Source of the DNA: Dryobates pubescens
Taxonomy: Eukaryota > Chordata > Aves > Piciformes > Picidae
Direction of reading: 5' to 3'
Assembly (NCBI RefSeq): GCF_014839835.1
Contig: NC_071627.1
Location: 4,899,001 to 4,963,000, forward strand
Length of the DNA: 64,000 nucleotides
Shown: positions 46,042 through 57,981 of the stretch, piece after piece
Layout: each line of letters begins with the position of its first letter
How positions within the stretch are numbered: the first letter of the stretch is position 1
Program-made: the position numbers and the translations under genes
The notes under the pieces: generated by a model
What the model was told of the DNA's origin: nothing
The model's database searches: none
Seen by the model: the letters and a program-made list of their open reading frames with translations, nothing else

Positions 46042-49000
46042 GTGAGTGACTCTTCACAGACTTTCTCCCACATTTCTCCCTCTGGTGCTGCTGATATTCC
46101 TCTCTCCTCTCCCCACCCTGCTCTGGCTGCTGCCAAAGCGAGATTCCTGTCAGGGAATTCAAATTTTCCTGCATCACCCTGCTAGGGATGTTAGCTCAGC
46201 ATGCCAGTAGTGTGGAAGGTTGGAGAAGTGGTGGTCTGCTGTGGGCTGGAGTTTGGCTTTGTTGTTTTATCTCTTGGCAGGTTGTTACTCTGTCCCTCAA
46301 CTCCTGTAATACTGTTTTTCCTGCGGAATGAGCTGTCCTGATGAGATGTGATGTGTTGTTATCTAGTGGATGTTTGCGTTATGAGGAGGGTCAGACAGCT
46401 TCCTGACAGAAAAGATTGCCTTTGAATAGACCATTAGAGCCCCCATGATATAGAACTCACCTGCTTGTGTTTTCTGCCCTTCTCAGTCTCTTTCTCCCTG
46501 ATGATATTCAATGCAATGATGCCTTGATATTTGCTCAACATTGGATCATTTTGCATTGAATGGAGAAATGCAGTGGGTAACAACTGGTCCCTCAACAATG
46601 ACTTTGTGTGTGTTGTGAAGGTGAAAGAGAATTGTGAGAGTTCTAACACTTTGAGGAAACATACATGGCTGCGTGTAAGAGATGCCAGAGGAAATGGGAG
46701 ATGTGTTTTGTTCATTCATCACATCAGCTCTTATTGTGAACTTATTTAGACAGATGTGCCTAGTCTTGTTAAGACAGGAGATATGATAGGACTGGATGAA
46801 GGAGATTTAAGTTGCAGAGTGAGAGAGAAGGAGCAGGAGTAAAGCTGGTCACTGACACAGTTTTGTCTGGAGGACAGCTCCTTGTTTAGTTTTAGACCCC
46901 TGTTTTTTCTTCCCTGAACAAAAGTATTTGTGAGCAGACAAATGTATCTTCCTTCTTAGCACAGAGTTATAAAGAAATCTGCATGAAGTCTGTAGTGTGC
47001 TGGTGGTGAACCTTGAAGAGATATGGTCTGGGCACCTTTTATGTCATGTGCTTGAAATTGCTGAAGGTCAAAGAATACCCTGCAAGTGGTGAGGGCCTGG
47101 AGTTCTGGGATCTGGGCCTGAAAAGCTGTTCAAAGGGCCAAGAAAATGTGTTTCTCTTTTCCCATGGGAGCTTTGGGAAGAGAAAAGTGTGTATTTGCTA
47201 CCTACTAAACACCTGAATTATGTACAGTCTCTAAGTGCCACCATTTCTAAGACTATTTTGAGATCACTTCCTTTCTGCTTGTGTTAACTTCTTACTATGC
47301 TCATTGTCATGATCTGAAGGTGGGTCTTTGATGGTGTGGGTGACCATACCTAGCACATTTTGTCTTTCATGTTTGCAGCTGTAAAGAGAAAGACTCTTAC
47401 AGATCTGATTCCTCAAAGTGTTACTGGAAGAAATGTTCTTGTTTGTCACACACTCATGTTGAGAAGTCAAATATTATCCATGGGCAAAGGAAGTTCCCTC
47501 AGAAGGTTTTCTGTTAATGGAGTTTCTTCGTGAATGATGAAAATTAATTATAGTAATGTGAGCAGTGAAAGGTTTGAGAATAATATGGAGGGTGCTGTGT
47601 GTGAGGGGGTGCTGTAGCGACGTGGTGTGTGTTTTGTCAGTTCCCAGGATTCACGGCTGTGGACTACATAAAATGAGTCTTGAGGTGGATAGTGTTCAGC
47701 TTGGAATGTGACTGGCCAAGATGTGGGTTCCTGAGTATGGATTTATGTTTTTAGTTCCTGAACATAAACCTACAATTCACGTGAAGCCTTGAGTGTCATA
47801 TATCTTCTGAGCTGCCTAATATCCTGTGGTTGGATTGTGGTATCTTTGAGTAGATTCTTGGATGACTGTTTATTGCCACTGCATGTAGCTTACGCACAGA
47901 AGCTGCATTATCATAAGACCAAGCTTGAGAAAGAGGCCCCTGAGAAGGTTTTTACACTTGGGGAGCTATATCTGTGGAATATAAGCAGGCCACAGAGTGG
48001 GGGGGGGGGGAGGGGGGGAAGAGTTGAGAGCGGATGACTATTTCTTAAAAAGAAGCCACCTACTACATAGTTCAGAGTGAGACCACACTTGCGGTGAAGA
48101 CCAAGAAGACTTCCAGGTGAGTTTCTCTGACACCTTCTCTTTTAATGCTTCCTTGCCTTGCTTGTCTGATTTATGGTTTGTTTTCATTTTCTTGGTATCC
48201 TGTCTATATTGGTTTACTTGTAACTGGCAGCACAGCTTTGTTTATCAGGGCATTGTGTGTTAGTGCAGCAGGTGTGACAGGCAGAAGATATGAGAGTCTC
48301 TTTGTGCTCTGCTATTATTGTGGGCAACAGATGTAACCATTACTTCAGCAGAAGTGGTATCTCTGTGGAACAGGGCATGTGACAAAAGAGGGAAGGAGAT
48401 TCCCCCTAGCCATGAGTTTGATGACCCTGTTTCTTGGATGACTGCTCCTCTTTTATTCTGGATGTTTATCATGCCTGTGCTTTAGAATCCTTCTGTTTCT
48501 TCTTGGTGAGTAGATAAATGTTATTTCCCTTCTTGGTGTGACCATAGTGCTTCATCCTCTCATGGTATGTTTTTGTTGGTTATGAGAAGGTTGTAAACAA
48601 ACCTGCAGGTTGTGTGGCGTTGGAGACAAGACTCGGGGGAGATCTGTTAGAGCAGAGCAGGACATAGAATAAGAGACTGTCATTCCTCTCACAGTTAACT
48701 TACCCATGTGTCCTGATGGAGTAGCTTGCAATTTGAGTGTCTTCAGTAAGCTGGGCCTAAAGAAATCTTCTTCCACCTGACCCATTAATTTTGGCATGTT
48801 TCTCTTACCTTGCTTGAGGTCATGAACTACAGCTGAACTTCAGGGTGTCTGAATGTGGAGAATGTCACATCTGTGCCAATTATCTGAGTGCAGGGGCAGT
48901 TCCTGTACACACCTTTGGTGTCTATAGCTGTAAAGAGGAAGGATTTCATAGCTGTATGTGTGCTCCTAGAGACAACGCTTCTCTGCAGAGTAAGAACAGA

Positions 49001-50509
49001 ATGTGGGAGTGTATCTGCAGATGATGATCATCAACAACATTGCTATCTACAATGATTTGAGGAGGCTCTTCAAGGTGTTTTGTGTGATGAAGTACTGGTG
49101 GAGACATGGTTTGTGATTTGTCAATTACCAGGGTTCATAGCTGGCCTACAGAAAATGAGTCTGTGAAAATGTCTTGCTTTGCAATATCACTTTGCTCAGA
49201 CTCTAGCTGGCCAAGTTGTGAGTTCATCACTTCCCAGTTGCATGATGATTCCTGTGAATGGTAGGGATTTGGCACAGATGCAAACTTTGCATTGATGTGA
49301 TGGTATCTTCAAAGCTGCCATTGTGCTGGAGAAAGATGATGTTGCCTTTGAGCAGATACTTGGATGATCAGGACTTTCATTGCTCTCCATATTACTCATG
49401 GCCCTTTGCACCTTTGAGGGTTCTTCAAATTATATGGGATGAGCAGAAACTTCTCTTTGTGTGTACCTGTGTTGTGACCTCTGGGCTCTAAGAAGTTGTG
49501 TGCACAACATTTCTTTCAATGGTGTCTGTCTGAAGAGGCCATTGAAGTTGTTGATGTTTGGGCAGGGTGAAGAGCTTTGCCGGTACAGACACAGGACAGG
49601 TGAAAGAGTTGGCTGTGGTATAGGATATAATGGGTAAAGGGAAGCTGTAAAACCTGAGTTTGTCCAAGTTGTTAAATGATGCCTACAGCTGTGGTTCCAT
49701 GCATATTACTTGCTTGATTATCAAAATAAATGATTGTGAGAAACTGTGTCTATGGTCTGTGGGAGTGTCCCTTCTGTGAGCTGTTTACCATCCGCATACC
49801 TTTCATGTGTACCTACTAGAGTTGACAGATTCAGAAGTGTTAATCCATGATTCCTAGAACTTTCCTATTCTTGTCTTCATTCTTCTGTGAGGGTGTCAAA
49901 CTGGACCTCATTGTGTCTGGTAACCTGTAAAACATTAAGAGATGTCTTATAATTCCTGTGCTTGGGGAGGAGTTTCCATCCAAACCTTGGAGGTTTTCAG
50001 CTGCCAAGACAAAGACTTTGATACACTTTTTCCCTTGCGATGTCCCTGACTGACAGGCTCTTGCATCTTTCTCTGATACATACCCAATGTAGCTGGTGTT
50101 GTCTGTGGTGCAACTGTGAATGCAGAGCAAAGAGGATTAGAGGCTGGCTTTGAATGAGGGAAGAATGTGATTTTGGCTGAGCAATGTTTTGATTTCATGC
50201 CTGGTGTCAAGGCCTGTGCCATTCTTCACAGTTGTAATTAGACTTTCCTTCAGCCCTTTGTTTCTTGGAAAGTGATAGCTCATTTTTCCAATTTCTGGAC
50301 AGTGCTTTTGCACTCGAAACTCTGGATGTTGTTTTGCAGCAAGTCCTTATTTCCCTTGGGAAGCCTTCAACTATGTGAAGGTCTAGCTTGAGAAAGAGGC
50401 CCATGATAAGGTGTTTAAATTTATGGCTTTATATTTGCCTACAGATGATCTGGCCACAGAGTAGAAAAGGTTGCTGAGAACTGATGATTATCTCCTAAAT
50501 ATGACACAC
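46042..50509. repeat. gammaA-to-gammaB spacer, repeated after gammaA-d
   Basis: Homologous to 60430-64000: 'gcagacaaatgtatcttcct-cttagcacagag' near 46937 and 61584, 'tgctatgctcatt-tcatgat-tgaaggt' type sequence near 47293 and 61950, 'gaagaaagctgatgttgcctttgagcagatacttggatgat' against 49330-49370. The right end is also homologous to 33.1-37.0 kb. A G-rich tract lies at 47999-48018. Non-coding. Confidence 0.75.
47999..48018. repeat. Poly-G tract
   Basis: About twenty bases of G broken by a single A. A second low-complexity site of the kind seen in the beta-b intron; its length may be unreliable. Confidence 0.85.
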
Positions 50510-51300
50510 ACCCCTGCTGTATCAACAAGAGCAAGTGCAGGGTTCAGCACCTGGGCCAGAACAGTCCTCACTGTCCATACAGACTGGGGGATGAGGTGAT
50601 AGAAAACAGCCATGTGGAAAAGGACTTAGGGGTGCTGATGGACAAGAAGCTGGACATGAGCAGACAGTGTGAGCTTGCATCACAGAAGGCCAATGGCAGC
50701 CTTGGCTGCATCGAATGATGCACAGCCAGCAGGTTGAGTGAGGTGATTCTGCCACTTTGCTGTGGTGAGACCTCACCTGGAGTACTACATCCAGGTCTGA
50801 AGCCCTCAGTACAGGAAGGACATGGACCTGATGGAGTGGGTCCAGAGGAGGGCCATGAAAATTACCAGGGCGTTGGAGCACCTCAGCTACAAAGACAGGC
50901 TGAGGGAGCTGGGGTTGTTCAGCCTGGAGAAGAGACATCTCTGGGAAGACCTAATAGTGGCTTTCTGATATCTGAAGAGGGCCTACAAGAAGGATGGAGA
51001 GAGACTGTTTACAGAGGCCTGCAGTGATAGGACAAGGGGCAATGGCTTCAAACTAGAGAAGAGTAAATTTAGATTGGATGTAAGGAATAAGTTCTTTACC
51101 ATGAGGGCAGCAGAACACTGGAACAGGTTGCCTGGGAAGGTGGTTGGTGTCCCATCCATGGAGATACTCAAAGCAAGGCTCGACAGGGCTCTGGGCAACC
51201 TGATCTAATTCAGGATGCCCCTGTTTATTGCAGAGGGGGTTGGAGTAGATATCCTTCAGAGGTCCCTCCCAACCCAGACCAATCTATGATTCTATATGAT
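50510..51300 (+). mobile_element. CR1 LINE, C-terminal ORF2 and 3' end
   Basis: Shows the CR1 order: 'caagtgcagggttcagcacctgggcc', 'ggacttaggggtgctgatggacaagaagctggacatgagc', 'agtgggtccagaggagggcc', 'tgagggagctggggttgttcagcctggagaag', 'ggacaaggggcaatggcttcaaact', ending 'ccaatctatgattctatatgat'. About 0.8 kb, 5' truncated, moderately decayed. It interrupts the A-c/B-c spacer. Confidence 0.93.
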
Positions 51301-52969
51301 CCAGAGTATACTTGAAACCTTAGTGACTGGCAGGTGCTCCTAGAATTTTATGTCAACATCTGCAGTGAGAAACATGAAGACTTTCTGGTAAGTTTCTCTG
51401 ACAACACTGAGTCTTTTAATGGTTCCTTGTCTTCCTGGTCCAATTTGTTACTCTTCATTGTTCCCTTTGGATATAAATTTAGTTTTAAGTAGTCACTAAT
51501 CTTCATGTGTTGCTCTGTGCCTTGCTCCTCCTGCAGTTTTTGTGAAAGGCAGAAGATGTGAGCTTATGGTTTGTATTTAGATTTTGGTATGGAGAGGAAA
51601 TGAATGCATGACTTTTACTTAAGTGACATCTCTGTGGAACAGTGCATGTGACCAAAGAGGGGATATTTCCTTATGCTGATCCTTTGATGTTAGTCTCTGT
51701 TGGATGACCTCTCCTCTTTTACATCTGACATGTCTCACTCCGGTGCTTTATAATTGTATTTCTCCACATATCTTGTGCCAAATGTGAGGCTCAGAGATAA
51801 ACCTGGAAGTTGTCTAAGGTTGGAAAGATGACTCAAGAGATATCTGTTGATGGCAGGTCTCTAGAGGAAGAGATGGTCCTTTCCCTGTTTGTCATTTTCT
51901 CCTTTGACCACTCAGTTGTGGTGCAATGTAATTTCCCTTCCTTCTGCTCATTAATTTTAGCTTAAGAAATGTATTCCTTTGTGTTTCTTCTTCTTGCTTT
52001 CTGAGTGACCTGGTCTAGGGACAGATGTGTCTTTCCATGGCACATAGGAAGACAAACTTTTCTTTAAAGTCTCTTCCAAATTTAATCAGTCTTGGTTCTT
52101 TGAAAGACTCCACATGGCTTGGACTTTCCCATTGTCAGACCCTCAGGCATGCAAAAAAATAATGAATTTTGTGAGTCATGAACACAATAGTAGAGATAAT
52201 TCTGCTCCTTTACTGTAGAGATGTACACTTGCCTTTGGAGTATTACATTCAAGCTGTAATTACTCTTCTCCCTAAAAGGAAAATGAACAAACACCAGAGG
52301 CTTGCATGAACAAAATAAATAAATGCTGGAAAGACAGTAACATTTTCAAAGCTCATTATGAAAAGAACAAAATTAATTTTGTTTTGATATTTTCCCAGTT
52401 ACTTATTGTTTACCCAGACACAGATACTTCTTTCTTGGTATTTGTCCTAGGTGGAAATAAAGATAGTTGAAAATGCCTGAAAGAATGATAAAACCCCTCT
52501 CTCTTGGTTTTATTAAGAGCAGTTGTGATAGCTTTTTAATTGCACTTCAGTTAATGTTTCCTTCATCTCCTCATAGTGAATTCAAAGAGTGACCTAAAGC
52601 ACTTGGCAGCGAATCTCCATTTTAAATGTCTTTGTACTCACATTAAGCTAGCGCTTCTGGGCTTCCTTAGGTTAGTAAAAGCCAGACGGCAGAGGTAGAT
52701 CCCCATGGCTCTTGTACTTCCATTATAATTTCACTAAGACCACCTGAGTTCCTTTATTTATTTCTCTGCCACCAATATTTGCTACTGACTGCTCATTGCG
52801 ATTCAGCAAGACGACCTGAAGCACCTCATAGCAAATCTCTCCTATAAACGCCTTTGGACTTGCTGAAGCTTATAGAGGAAGAGACGGCAAAGCTGGATGC
52901 TGACAGCCCGAAATTCCGGTGTTTTATGGTGGCGGCCGTCAGGCGGCTGCAATGGCGACACGCCGCCTC
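51301..52969. other. Spacer upstream of gammaB-c
   Basis: Resumes spacer sequence similar to 48.1-48.5 kb and 62.5-62.9 kb ('gtctgat--gt--ctcttcattgtt' and 'gaacagtgcatgtgac(c/a)aaagagg'). A TATA-like CCTATAAACG lies at about 52841-52850. No gene seen. Confidence 0.5.
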
Positions 52970-52987
52970 CGGGTGCCGCTGTTGCCC
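52970..52987 (+). promoter_or_regulatory. Protocadherin promoter element (CSE) of gammaB-c
   Basis: CGGGTGCCGCTGTTGCCC, 227 bases before the start codon. Close to the gammaB-b element and flanked by the same GCGGCTGCAATGGCGAC-type sequence. Confidence 0.75.
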
Positions 52988-53213
52988 AACGCGGAGAGGA
53001 GATGAAGTCGGAACCGCAGCAGGAGCCGCCGCAGCGTCCGCCCACAGCAAGCTCCTCGCTCGCTCGGCGCTTGCCAGAGAGGCAGGGGCACGGGCAGCGG
53101 AGAAGATCGGCATCCGAACCGCAACCGAGATCGCAGCCCTTCGCCTGCCGAGAGCGGCTGGAAGGAAGAGAGGGCGTAGGCAGAAGGGACGACTGCGGGA
53201 AGAGCTGCCTACA

Positions 53214-55676
53214 ATGGCAGGCAGACAGAGCATGAACTCGAGCCAAAGCCGGAACCCGAGAGCTGGGCGGCAGCGGGCATCCGAGAGAGTGCTTCTGCTG
53301 CTGGCCGCTGTGCTGCTAGGCTTGTGCTGCCAGGCGGCGCCGGAGCCTGTCCGCTACACCATCCCCGAGGAGCAGGGCAGAGGCTCTCTGGTGGGGCCGC
53401 TGGCGAGGGACCTGGGGCTGAGCCCGGCAGAGCTGCCGGCACGCAAGCTGCGTCTCAGCGCCGAGAAGCAATACTTCAGCGTGAGCGGGGACACCGGCAA
53501 CCTGTATGTGAGCGAGAGACTGGACCGGGAGGAGATGTGCGGCGAGGCACCGACCTGCTCCGTCAGCTTCGATGCACTGGTGGACAACCCACTCAATGTT
53601 TTCCACGTCGAGGTGGCTATCCAGGACATCAACGACAACGCCCCGACCTTCCTGCGAGACAATTTCCAGCTGGAAATCAATGAGCTGACATCTCCTGGTA
53701 CACGCTTTTACTTGGACATGGCCGAAGATGCGGACGTGGGCAGGAATTCCCTGCAGGGCTACGAGCTGGAGACCAACAAGTACTTTGAGGTGGAGGTGAA
53801 GGAGAGCGAAGACGGCAGCAAGTTCGCGGAGCTGGTGCTGCGCCGAACTCTGGACCGGGAGAGTGAGCAGAGCCTGCGGCTGGTGCTGACGGCGCTGGAC
53901 GGCGGCGACCCGCCCCGCAGCGGCACCGCCCAGCTCTTTATCAACGTCACCGACATCAACGACAACGCCCCCGTGTTCGCGCAGGACCGGTACCGAGTGA
54001 GGCTACGAGAGGACGCGCCTCCAGGCTCGATGGTACTGAATGTCTCGGCCACCGACGCTGACGCTGGCACCAATGCCCACATCACCTACGGCTTCAGAGA
54101 AACGCCGACCAAGGTATCTCAGAAATTTTTGTTGGACGCAGAGAGCGGGATCATGACGCTGCAGGAAGCACTGGACTTCGAGGACACACGCTCTCTCAGC
54201 CTGGCCGTAGAGGCAAGGGACGGGGGAGGTCTTGTGGCACAGTGCAAGGTGGAGGTGGAGGTGGAGGACGTGAATGACAACGCACCCGAAGTGATATTGA
54301 CGTCGGTGTCGAGCCCAGTCCCCGAGAACGCTCCTGTCGGTACCGTGGTGGCCCTAGTGAAAGTGCGGGACCGCGATTCCGGGGAAAACGGTCAGGTGCG
54401 TTGCGAGCTGTCGGGAGAGGCGCCCCTGTCGCTCGTGGCGTCCTCGGGCGGTTCATATAAGGTGGTGACGGCGAGCGCGCTGGACCGCGAGAAGGCAGCC
54501 CAGCACCGGGTGACGCTGGTGGCCAGGGACAGGGGCAGCCCAGCGCTGTCGAGCCAAGCGGCGCTGGTGCTGGAAGTGTCGGACGTGAACGACAACGCGC
54601 CGGTGTTCGAGGAGGAGGTGTACAGCGCCTACGTGGCCGAGAACAACGCGGCGGGAGCGCCGGTGCTGCGCGTGCACGCCCGGGACGCGGACGCGGGCGC
54701 CAACGGGCGCGTCAGCTACTGGCTGGAGGGCGGCAGCGCCGGCTCGGTAGCGCCGCCGGTGTCGGTGGAGGCGCAGAGCGGCACCGTGTACGCACAGCGC
54801 TCCTTGGACTACGAGCAGTGCCGCGAGTTCACGGTGACGGTGCGGGCGCAGGACGGCGGGGTGCCGGCGCGCAGCTCGACGGCCACGGTGCGCATCTTCG
54901 TGCTGGACCGCAACGACAACGCGCCGCGGGTGCTGTGGCCGGCGGCAGCGTCGGCAGCAGGCGAGGCGCCGCCCTTCGAGGTGGTGCCGCGCTCGGCCGA
55001 GGTGGGCTACCTGGTGGCCAAGGTGGTGGCGGTGGACGCGGACGCGGGGCGCAACGCCTGGCTGTCGTACGAGCTGCTGCAGGCGCCGGAGCCGGCGCTC
55101 TTCCGCCTGGGGCTGCACAGCGGCGAGGTGCGCACGGCGCGGGCCGTGTCGGAGCGCGACGCGGCCAAGCAGCGCCTGGTGGCGCTGGTGAAGGACCACG
55201 GGCAGCCGGCGCTGTCGGCCACGGCCACGCTGCACGTGGTGCTGGCCGAGAGCTTGCAGGAGGCGCTGCCGGAGCTGAGCGAGCGGCCGGCGGGCGCCGA
55301 CTCGCCGGCCGAGCTGCAGTTCTACCTGGTGCTGGCGCTGGCTCTGCTCTCGGCGCTCTTCCTGCTCAGCCTGGGGCTGGCCCTGCTGGCGCGGCTGCGG
55401 AGGGCCGGGCCGCCCGCCGTCCTGCGCTGCCTGGGCGCGCAGCGCTTGTCTCTGGCGGGCGCCGCCTTCCCAGCGGACTTCTGCGAGGGCACCTTGCCCT
55501 ACTCCTACAACCTGTGCGTGGCTCCGGGACGCGCCCTGACCGAGGCCACTTGGCTGCCTCCGCTTTTGCCCAGCCTGCCCACGGAGGAACTGCTTGTCGA
55601 GGAGCCTTGCGGGAAGGCAAACCCGCACAGCAGTGCCGACGCGGGAGCTCCGCCCGCCCACTCCGAAGCTGCACAG
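53214..55676 (+). CDS. PCDHGB: Gamma protocadherin, subfamily B variable exon (gammaB-c)
   Basis: An 821-codon variable exon. Start MAGRQSMNSSQSRNPRAGRQ has the same ATG context as gammaB-b and a longer polar leader before the hydrophobic core VLLLLAAVLLGLCC; MNSSQ seven codons on is an alternative start. Mature start EPVRYTIPEEQGRGSLVG, six cadherin repeats with DINDN, DINDN, DVNDN, DVNDN and DRNDN linkers, membrane helix FYLVLALALLSALFLLSLGL, tail FCEGTLPYSYNLCVAPGRAL and a unique end (TEELLVEEPCGKANPHSSAD). It resembles gammaB-b strongly through EC1-EC3 as well, suggesting the most recent B duplication in this window. Donor CAG|GTCGGTAAG, phase 0 at the first GT. Confidence 0.94.
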
Positions 55677-57716
55677 GTCGGTAAGCCCAAGTCTTATCCC
55701 TCCTACTTCTCACCGTTTTCCATCCTTCATTCTCTTTTCCCTTGAATTATTGCTGGGTGGTGTGGGTACGGAGTCCTGGCTCGTGTTTCTGTGAAGGGTA
55801 TCTTCCTTCCCCTCCGACCAAACTGGTAGCGGCAACACTTCTTGATTCTTCCATTGGCATAGGTTTGGTTGAATGTTTTGGTTACCATTCTAATTTGAGT
55901 TCTTTACAGTGAATACTGTAAGTAATTCTACATACAAGACTCGGGAAAACATGGTGCATGCTTCATGTTCCTTTCTGGAAAGTACTCTCATTCCCCATGA
56001 AACAAAAAGAAGTTACGGCGTTTCTCTCCTAGATTAAAGCGTAAAAATATATTTGGTGCTTGAGTCAGTAGTAGTGAGTATGATACATTAATAATGCTGT
56101 ATTTGCGCTGTCGGGATAATGCATGGACGCTTGTTGTTGAAGTATTTTCGTTGATGGTCGTTAAATTACCTAAGCTTTTTGCTTGAATCTGATGGTTGGA
56201 TGCAAACCTATTTGGTTCCTTGTTACGTGTTATCGTCCCTTGTCAATGTTTCCCCCTCTGCCGAGTTGCCATCCAATTATTTGGAGAAGACTGCTTCACA
56301 AATCTCAGCATTAATGACAGGGATACATTTTAACCAGGAATGATCTCGGGTGCTTTTGCTTAATTTTCCTCTAGGTGGTAGTTCATATTTTTAAACCGTT
56401 CCTGATCTTTCACAGACATGTGAAGGTGCCGAATCAAATTAAATTGAAAAAAGAGTCAATTTTGTTTGCATATTTCAGGGTGTCTTATTTCCCATTGTGT
56501 ATTCCGAGGGATAGGTCCGAGGGACAGGTCCGGATAGATGCACCTGGTTTTGTTCTGGTTGTTCTTAGAGACATTTTTCCCTGCAGTTTGCACAGAGTCG
56601 AGCAGATAATTCTGGCCAGAGTCAGTGCAGATGCTTCCTGATTACCTCTGTAGTTGTAGTACAATCAGTGAGAAGTGATCAAATGACCAACAGCTTAAAA
56701 CCGGGAAGGGTGTCAGAGAGTGATTTTCGGGCAGTAGGGTAAATTCCTTCTGGAGTGCTCGCCGGAAAGTCAGAGCTCGTGGCAGTAGCCTGAGCAACCC
56801 CACCTCCTGCGGAGCTGTGCACTCCTGGGTGGCTTAGATTTTCCGTTTCACTTGACCGACCTCAACTTCTTCAGTCTTTGAATGTCTAATCTCAGTCAGT
56901 TAATTCGAAATGTATTACGTGTGAAATGCAGTATTTGAAGCCAGGCTCCTGCCGCTTGAGGTAATGAGCCTGATTGAAATCTCCGGTTCTGCGGGGGAAG
57001 GTCTGAATATCACTCTTAGTATTTTAGACAGTTTTCTGTTGCTGTTCCTTGAAACATAATTCCTTATAAGGAATCATGATGGAAATTGTGCATTCGGACG
57101 AAAGGGATAAGACTCGTATAATGTTGCATGTCGTGTTGGGAACAATAAGTAATTTGCCATTGGCAAGTTCCCGTGCAGGAGAAATCACTCGTCGTTAAAT
57201 AAAAGGACGGCTTACAGAGAAGCTAAAACAGGAAATCCGCGGTCACCTTTTGAAGGAGGATCTATTAGCTGAGATCACGGGAAATAATATGGCTCTATGC
57301 TACATGTTTTTCTAGGAGGAGGAGAGAGGGAAAGCTAATTCAGCACACAATAAAAATCCGTGAGGAATGTTTTGGTAATGGAAATAGGGGAGAGAGATAG
57401 AAGTATTATAAATATAATCTTGTATGATTACTAGAACGCATGGGAAACGAAGGACAGAGCAATGCAGGAAAGAGGGCAATTAATATGGCTGTATCATGCA
57501 ATTTTGATCTGACGGGTGATTGGAAAGCAATTCAATCACGGGACGTATAAAAAGCTCTGGAATTTGTGGTGTATATTGTGCTTTAGGAGTTTTGAGATAA
57601 GGTTGCCAGGATTCTCAATATCATATTGCAATAACAACATCTCGTATCGCCGTTAAAAGTTATGAGCAAGGCATCTGCGGGCAGCGCCGGGTGGCTGCAG
57701 TTCCGGCAGCAGGCTG
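55677..57716. repeat. gammaB-to-gammaA spacer, copy 3
   Basis: Homologous to copies 1 and 2, for example 'gcttcctg', 'gtagttgtagtacaatcagtgagaagtg' near 56649 and 'gattttcgggcagtaggg' near 56720. A TATA-like TATAAAAA is at 57546-57553. 57280-57540 has no clear counterpart. Non-coding. Confidence 0.75.
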
Positions 57717-57734
57717 CGGGCGCCGCTGTTGACC
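57717..57734 (+). promoter_or_regulatory. Protocadherin promoter element (CSE) of gammaA-d
   Basis: CGGGCGCCGCTGTTGACC, 248 bases before the start codon, inside the gammaA block of about 57681-57762. Confidence 0.8.
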
Positions 57735-57981
57735 GAGCAGGAGCCAGAGGAAGCCGGAGCGTGGCAGGCAGCCCCGCCCGCTGCGGCTCGGCTCGCTCGC
57801 TGGCTGGCTCGGAGTCGGAGCGGTTTGAGAGCGTCCCGGCGGCGCGGAGCCGAGCTGCGGCGAGCCGGAGGGGCCAGCGACAGCAGGCAGCAGCGGTCCG
57901 CAGCCGGGAGCCGGAGTCACAAGCGAATCTGGATCCGTTGCGGCGGTGAGGCGGCGGTGAGGCTGCGGTGAGGCTGCGGAG

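Noticed and set aside
57546-57553. TATAAAAA as the gammaA-d TATA box
   Set aside because: It lies about 170 bases before the CSE and has no counterpart at the same place before gammaA-b or gammaA-c.
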